Positions 62,455 to 64,000 of a DNA stretch of 64,000 bases are shown here, piece by piece. Source of the DNA: G020353115 sp964640125 (GTDB lineage Bacteria; Bacteroidota; Bacteroidia; Bacteroidales; VadinHA17). Position numbers and translations under genes: made by a program. Location of the stretch: positions 21,900 through 85,899 of the forward strand of contig CAZXGG010000004.1 in the NCBI GenBank assembly GCA_964640125.1. The letters run 5' to 3'. How positions within the stretch are numbered: the stretch's first letter is position 1; each line of letters begins with the position of its first letter. Under the pieces are notes generated by a model that did not search any database, was not told where the DNA came from, and saw nothing but the letters and a program-made list of their open reading frames with translations.

Positions 62455-62540
62455 TGCCTCATCAAAATTCATATGATGTTGCCCTTGTTGGAGGCGGAAC
62501 CTATCCGCAGCCGGATGAAGAGTTATTAGTTATACCATAG
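62455..62540 (+). pseudogene. Fragment related to comM/yifB
   Basis: Bases 62475-62514 match 59568-59607 in comM at 38 of 40 positions. The translated stretch PHQNSYDVALVGGGTYPQP aligns with comM PHHTISDVALVGGGTYPQP, then diverges and stops at TAG. It has no start or full domain and is a remnant or a transposed piece. Confidence 0.75.
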
Positions 62541-62615
62541 GCCCGCCTACTGCGGGTAGGCATCTGCCATAGGTCCCAAAGGAATGCCTTCGGCACATGG
62601 CTATGCCACCAACGG

Positions 62616-62714
62616 GATAAGTTGATAAGTTATTCGGAAGTTGTAGAATTTTCTTTCTCGTCACTCGTCACTCGTCACTCGTCACTTCTTTTAAATAGGT
62701 AGCTGTCCCTACTT
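62616..62714. repeat. Intergenic repeat, copy B
   Basis: It matches copy A at 60485-60585 over its whole length, including GATAAGTTATTCGGAAGTTG, four CACTCGT units and TTTTAAATAGGTAGCTGTCCCTA. Confidence 0.8.
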
Positions 62715-62735
62715 ACCTACTTATTCGGTCCCTAC

Positions 62736-62915
62736 TTACTTATCCTTTCTTTTGAAAATTGCAAATAATAAAAATGTAATTCCCAACCCTAATAATCCAA
62801 ACGATATGTTATTCAGGGTATCACTCTCAGGTCTGAGGATGAACTTTAATAATTGTATCAGGAGTAAGGCTATAAACAATATCACTGTCAATAGGTATAA
62901 GTCTCTTTTTTTCAT
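62736..62915 (-). CDS. Small two-segment membrane protein (59 aa)
   Basis: The minus-strand ORF encodes MKKRDLYLLTVILFIALL..., with two hydrophobic segments (about 6-27 and 38-54) joined by a short polar loop (RPESDTLNN) and a basic C-terminus (FKRKDK). Charged ends and clean hydrophobic segments look like a genuine small inner-membrane protein. It has no recognisable family. The opposite-strand ORF (62752-63015) is the weaker reading. Confidence 0.6.
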   Translation of the reverse strand: MKKRDLYLLTVILFIALLLIQLLKFILRPESDTLNNISFGLLGLGITFLLFAIFKRKDK

Positions 62916-63718
62916 AATTCTATACGCTGTTAGTATTTGGAAAATTCTCCATATTCAGGGGATTATCTTGTTTATCTATAAAATTAATATTTTTTCTTTT
63001 TGGTTAGGTTATTGAATTATTTCGTTTTATGTTGTTGAAGATATTTATAACGAGCCAAAAACAACTCCAATGGAGTTGAATTCCAATAGCCCTGGGCGGA
63101 GCCCGGGGTTGGTGTAAACAACATGCAACAGGTCCAACTGATATGCTGTTCAACGGGAAGTCAATCCATGGACCGCATTGCGCCAGGCGATTCATTTATA
63201 ATCCGGGCGATTTTCAATGAAGGGATTTTCTTGGTGAGCTCGTTGTATGGATACTGGACGAATACTCGTCGCCCGAGTTAAGGCGCCCGGCCAGGGTCGA
63301 GCGACGAGAGAGACTGGTCGTGCCCCGACTTCTCCCGAAGGGATACCTTTAGCAAGCTCGGGGTACGAATTAAGTGGGTTACAGTTAAATGAACCTTCGC
63401 AGGAGCGCCTCCGGTTCGTCGATTTTAATTCGGTTGCTGTCCCTATTTACATGGTTGCTGTCCCTATTTACAATATATTTCTATCCTCCCCCAAATGCAT
63501 TTGTTCCATTCGGCTTTTACCATGAACAACTTGGTGATTTCGAAACGGTCTTTTTTGTCATCCGAATCCCTGATGCGCTCCTTTATTTGCAGAGATAGAG
63601 TGCATAGTGTTAAGCCTTCCTTTTTAGACAAATCCTTACATAAAAATCATCCTTTCCACTACAACATTCGTCAATCTTGTTCTACAGGCTAAACAATAGG
63701 AAATGATTAATTTAATAA
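62916..63718. other. Non-coding, repeat-rich region
   Basis: No convincing gene is present. It holds palindromes at 63062-63078 (CAACTCCA-A-TGGAGTTG) and 63090-63108 (CCCTGGGC-GGA-GCCCGGGG), a short GC-rich patch (about 63230-63420), and a 21-bp tandem (GGTTGCTGTCCCTATTTACAT, 63432-63472) sharing a word with the intergenic repeats. A start-less open stretch on the minus strand (63464-63646) is not accepted as a gene. Confidence 0.6.
63062..63108. repeat. Pair of short palindromes (REP-like)
   Basis: Two adjacent inverted repeats: CAACTCCA/TGGAGTTG with one central base, and CCCTGGGC/GCCCGGGG with GGA loop. The arrangement resembles short intergenic palindromic elements of Bacteroidota genomes. 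Confidence 0.55.
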
Positions 63719-63856
63719 GTTCGTAGTGCGACCCATATTGACCAACAAGTATATTCGATTAATCTTTCAGCATGGACTGAGAAATGTGTTTATCTGGTAA
63801 AAATATTCGATAATACAAGTCAGGAGATATCAGTGAAGAAAATTGTACTACAGTAA
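63719..63856 (+). pseudogene. Type IX secretion C-terminal sorting domain remnant
   Basis: An open stretch of 45 codons without start codon, preceded by a stop codon, reads ...QQVYSINLSAWTEKCVYLV and KIFDNTSQEISVKKIVLQ-stop. The pattern (strand, [IV]xLSxW....VYLVKIxD, ISVKKIVxQ end) matches type A sorting domains of exported Bacteroidota proteins. The rest of the gene is missing, so it is a fragment or a frame-broken end. Confidence 0.6.
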
Positions 63857-63935
63857 TTGATGGAGGTGAATTAAAAAAAATGAACATAAGATATGAAATC
63901 AATAATGGGGAAAAAGAATCAACTTAAATATACAA

Positions 63936-64000
63936 ATGAGGAAATATGATATGAGTAAAAGAGAAAAGTCGGATTTGTCAACAATTGCTGAGAAAGAAAA
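63936..64000 (+). CDS. Unknown protein, N-terminus only (3' partial)
   Basis: An ORF opens at ATG 63936 (or 63951, after GAGGAAATATGAT) and runs to the window edge with MSKREKSDLSTIAEKE in the second reading. Only about 20 residues are visible; nothing can be said about function. Confidence 0.35.
   Translation, partial: MRKYDMSKREKSDLSTIAEKE

Larger units (their letters stand above)
62360..62735. other. Intergenic region with comM fragment and repeats
   Basis: No gene is present. The stretch holds a 40-bp near copy of comM (62475-62514), a short hairpin (GCCTAC/GTAGGC near 62548-62566) and the second copy of the ~100-bp intergenic repeat (62616-62714). Confidence 0.75.

Noticed and set aside
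62661..62690. CRISPR-like array from repeated CACTCGT units
   Set aside because: Units are 7-8 bases in direct tandem without spacers and occur inside the intergenic repeat; no cas genes are nearby.
62752..63015. 87-codon plus-strand ORF as a membrane protein gene
   Set aside because: The opposite strand encodes a cleaner 59-residue two-segment protein over most of this stretch; the plus reading has poor Asn/Ile-rich composition typical of antisense to hydrophobic codons.
63464..63646. 60-codon minus-strand open stretch (contains KERIRDSDDKKDRFEITKL)
   Set aside because: It begins at a stop codon with no good start, and overlaps the intergenic tandem word at its end; no family was recognised, so it is not called as a gene.

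Overview
The window reads as chromosome of an uncultured, probably anaerobic or facultative member of the Bacteroidota (Bacteroidales-like). The evidence is lineage-typical content: DUF5916, head-GIN (DUF2807), Reg_prop/SpoIIE sensor proteins, lamin-tail plus FlgD-like export-type C-termini, a type IX sorting-domain remnant, and a long acidic tail on ribosomal protein S16. Several promoters also match the Bacteroidota pattern TTTG-N19/20-TAnnTTTG, and Shine-Dalgarno signals are generally absent. These assignments come from reading the translations; no database search was possible.

Bases 1-12.7 kb carry housekeeping and envelope genes: an exported LTD protein (5' truncated), an MFS transporter, a purine nucleoside phosphorylase/lpxK/sppA run, folK, radC, and a tRNA-Glu/rpsT unit with a clear promoter and terminator. 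A DtxR-type regulator/ZIP transporter pair follows, with a striking promoter-operator. Bases 12.8-25.5 kb hold methylmalonyl-CoA mutase (both subunits; succinate/propionate metabolism), two outer-membrane-type proteins, fumarase, and a translation-termination cluster: prfB with its programmed +1 frameshift, recX, and prmC, which methylates release factors. ribD is divergent from prmC.

Bases 25.6-31.2 kb hold a TPR-caspase protein directly followed by a beta-propeller/PP2C sensor. trxA, dnaE, rpsP-rimM (S16 tail with a 150-bp tandem duplication) and a head-GIN lipoprotein come next. Bases 37.6-42.3 kb form a surface-polymer locus: tsaC, a CDP-glycerol glycerophosphotransferase-like enzyme, two LicC-like nucleotidyltransferases, a GT2 and a LicD-like transferase. 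This suggests phospho-substituent decoration of LPS or another glycan.

Bases 42.5-60.3 kb contain dapD, a secreted S9 peptidase, a leuACDB operon preceded by a complete Ile/Leu leader-peptide attenuator, a PLP-dependent dehydratase, an EEP-family hydrolase, two tandem rhomboid proteases, mutL, a K+ channel with a zinc ribbon, gmhA and a comM/yifB ATPase. A scaffold gap (100 N) follows, flanked by an identical 55-bp sequence. The remainder (60.45-64 kb) is AT-richer accessory DNA: a lipoprotein hydrolase, a small exported protein, a 59-aa membrane protein, intergenic repeats, a duplicated fragment of comM and a headless type IX sorting domain.

The most informative non-coding finding is the leu attenuator (leader peptide, antiterminator arm and terminator all readable). 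Next are the DtxR promoter-operator, the palindrome at the gmhA promoter, and the caspase/PP2C pair as a candidate signalling module.
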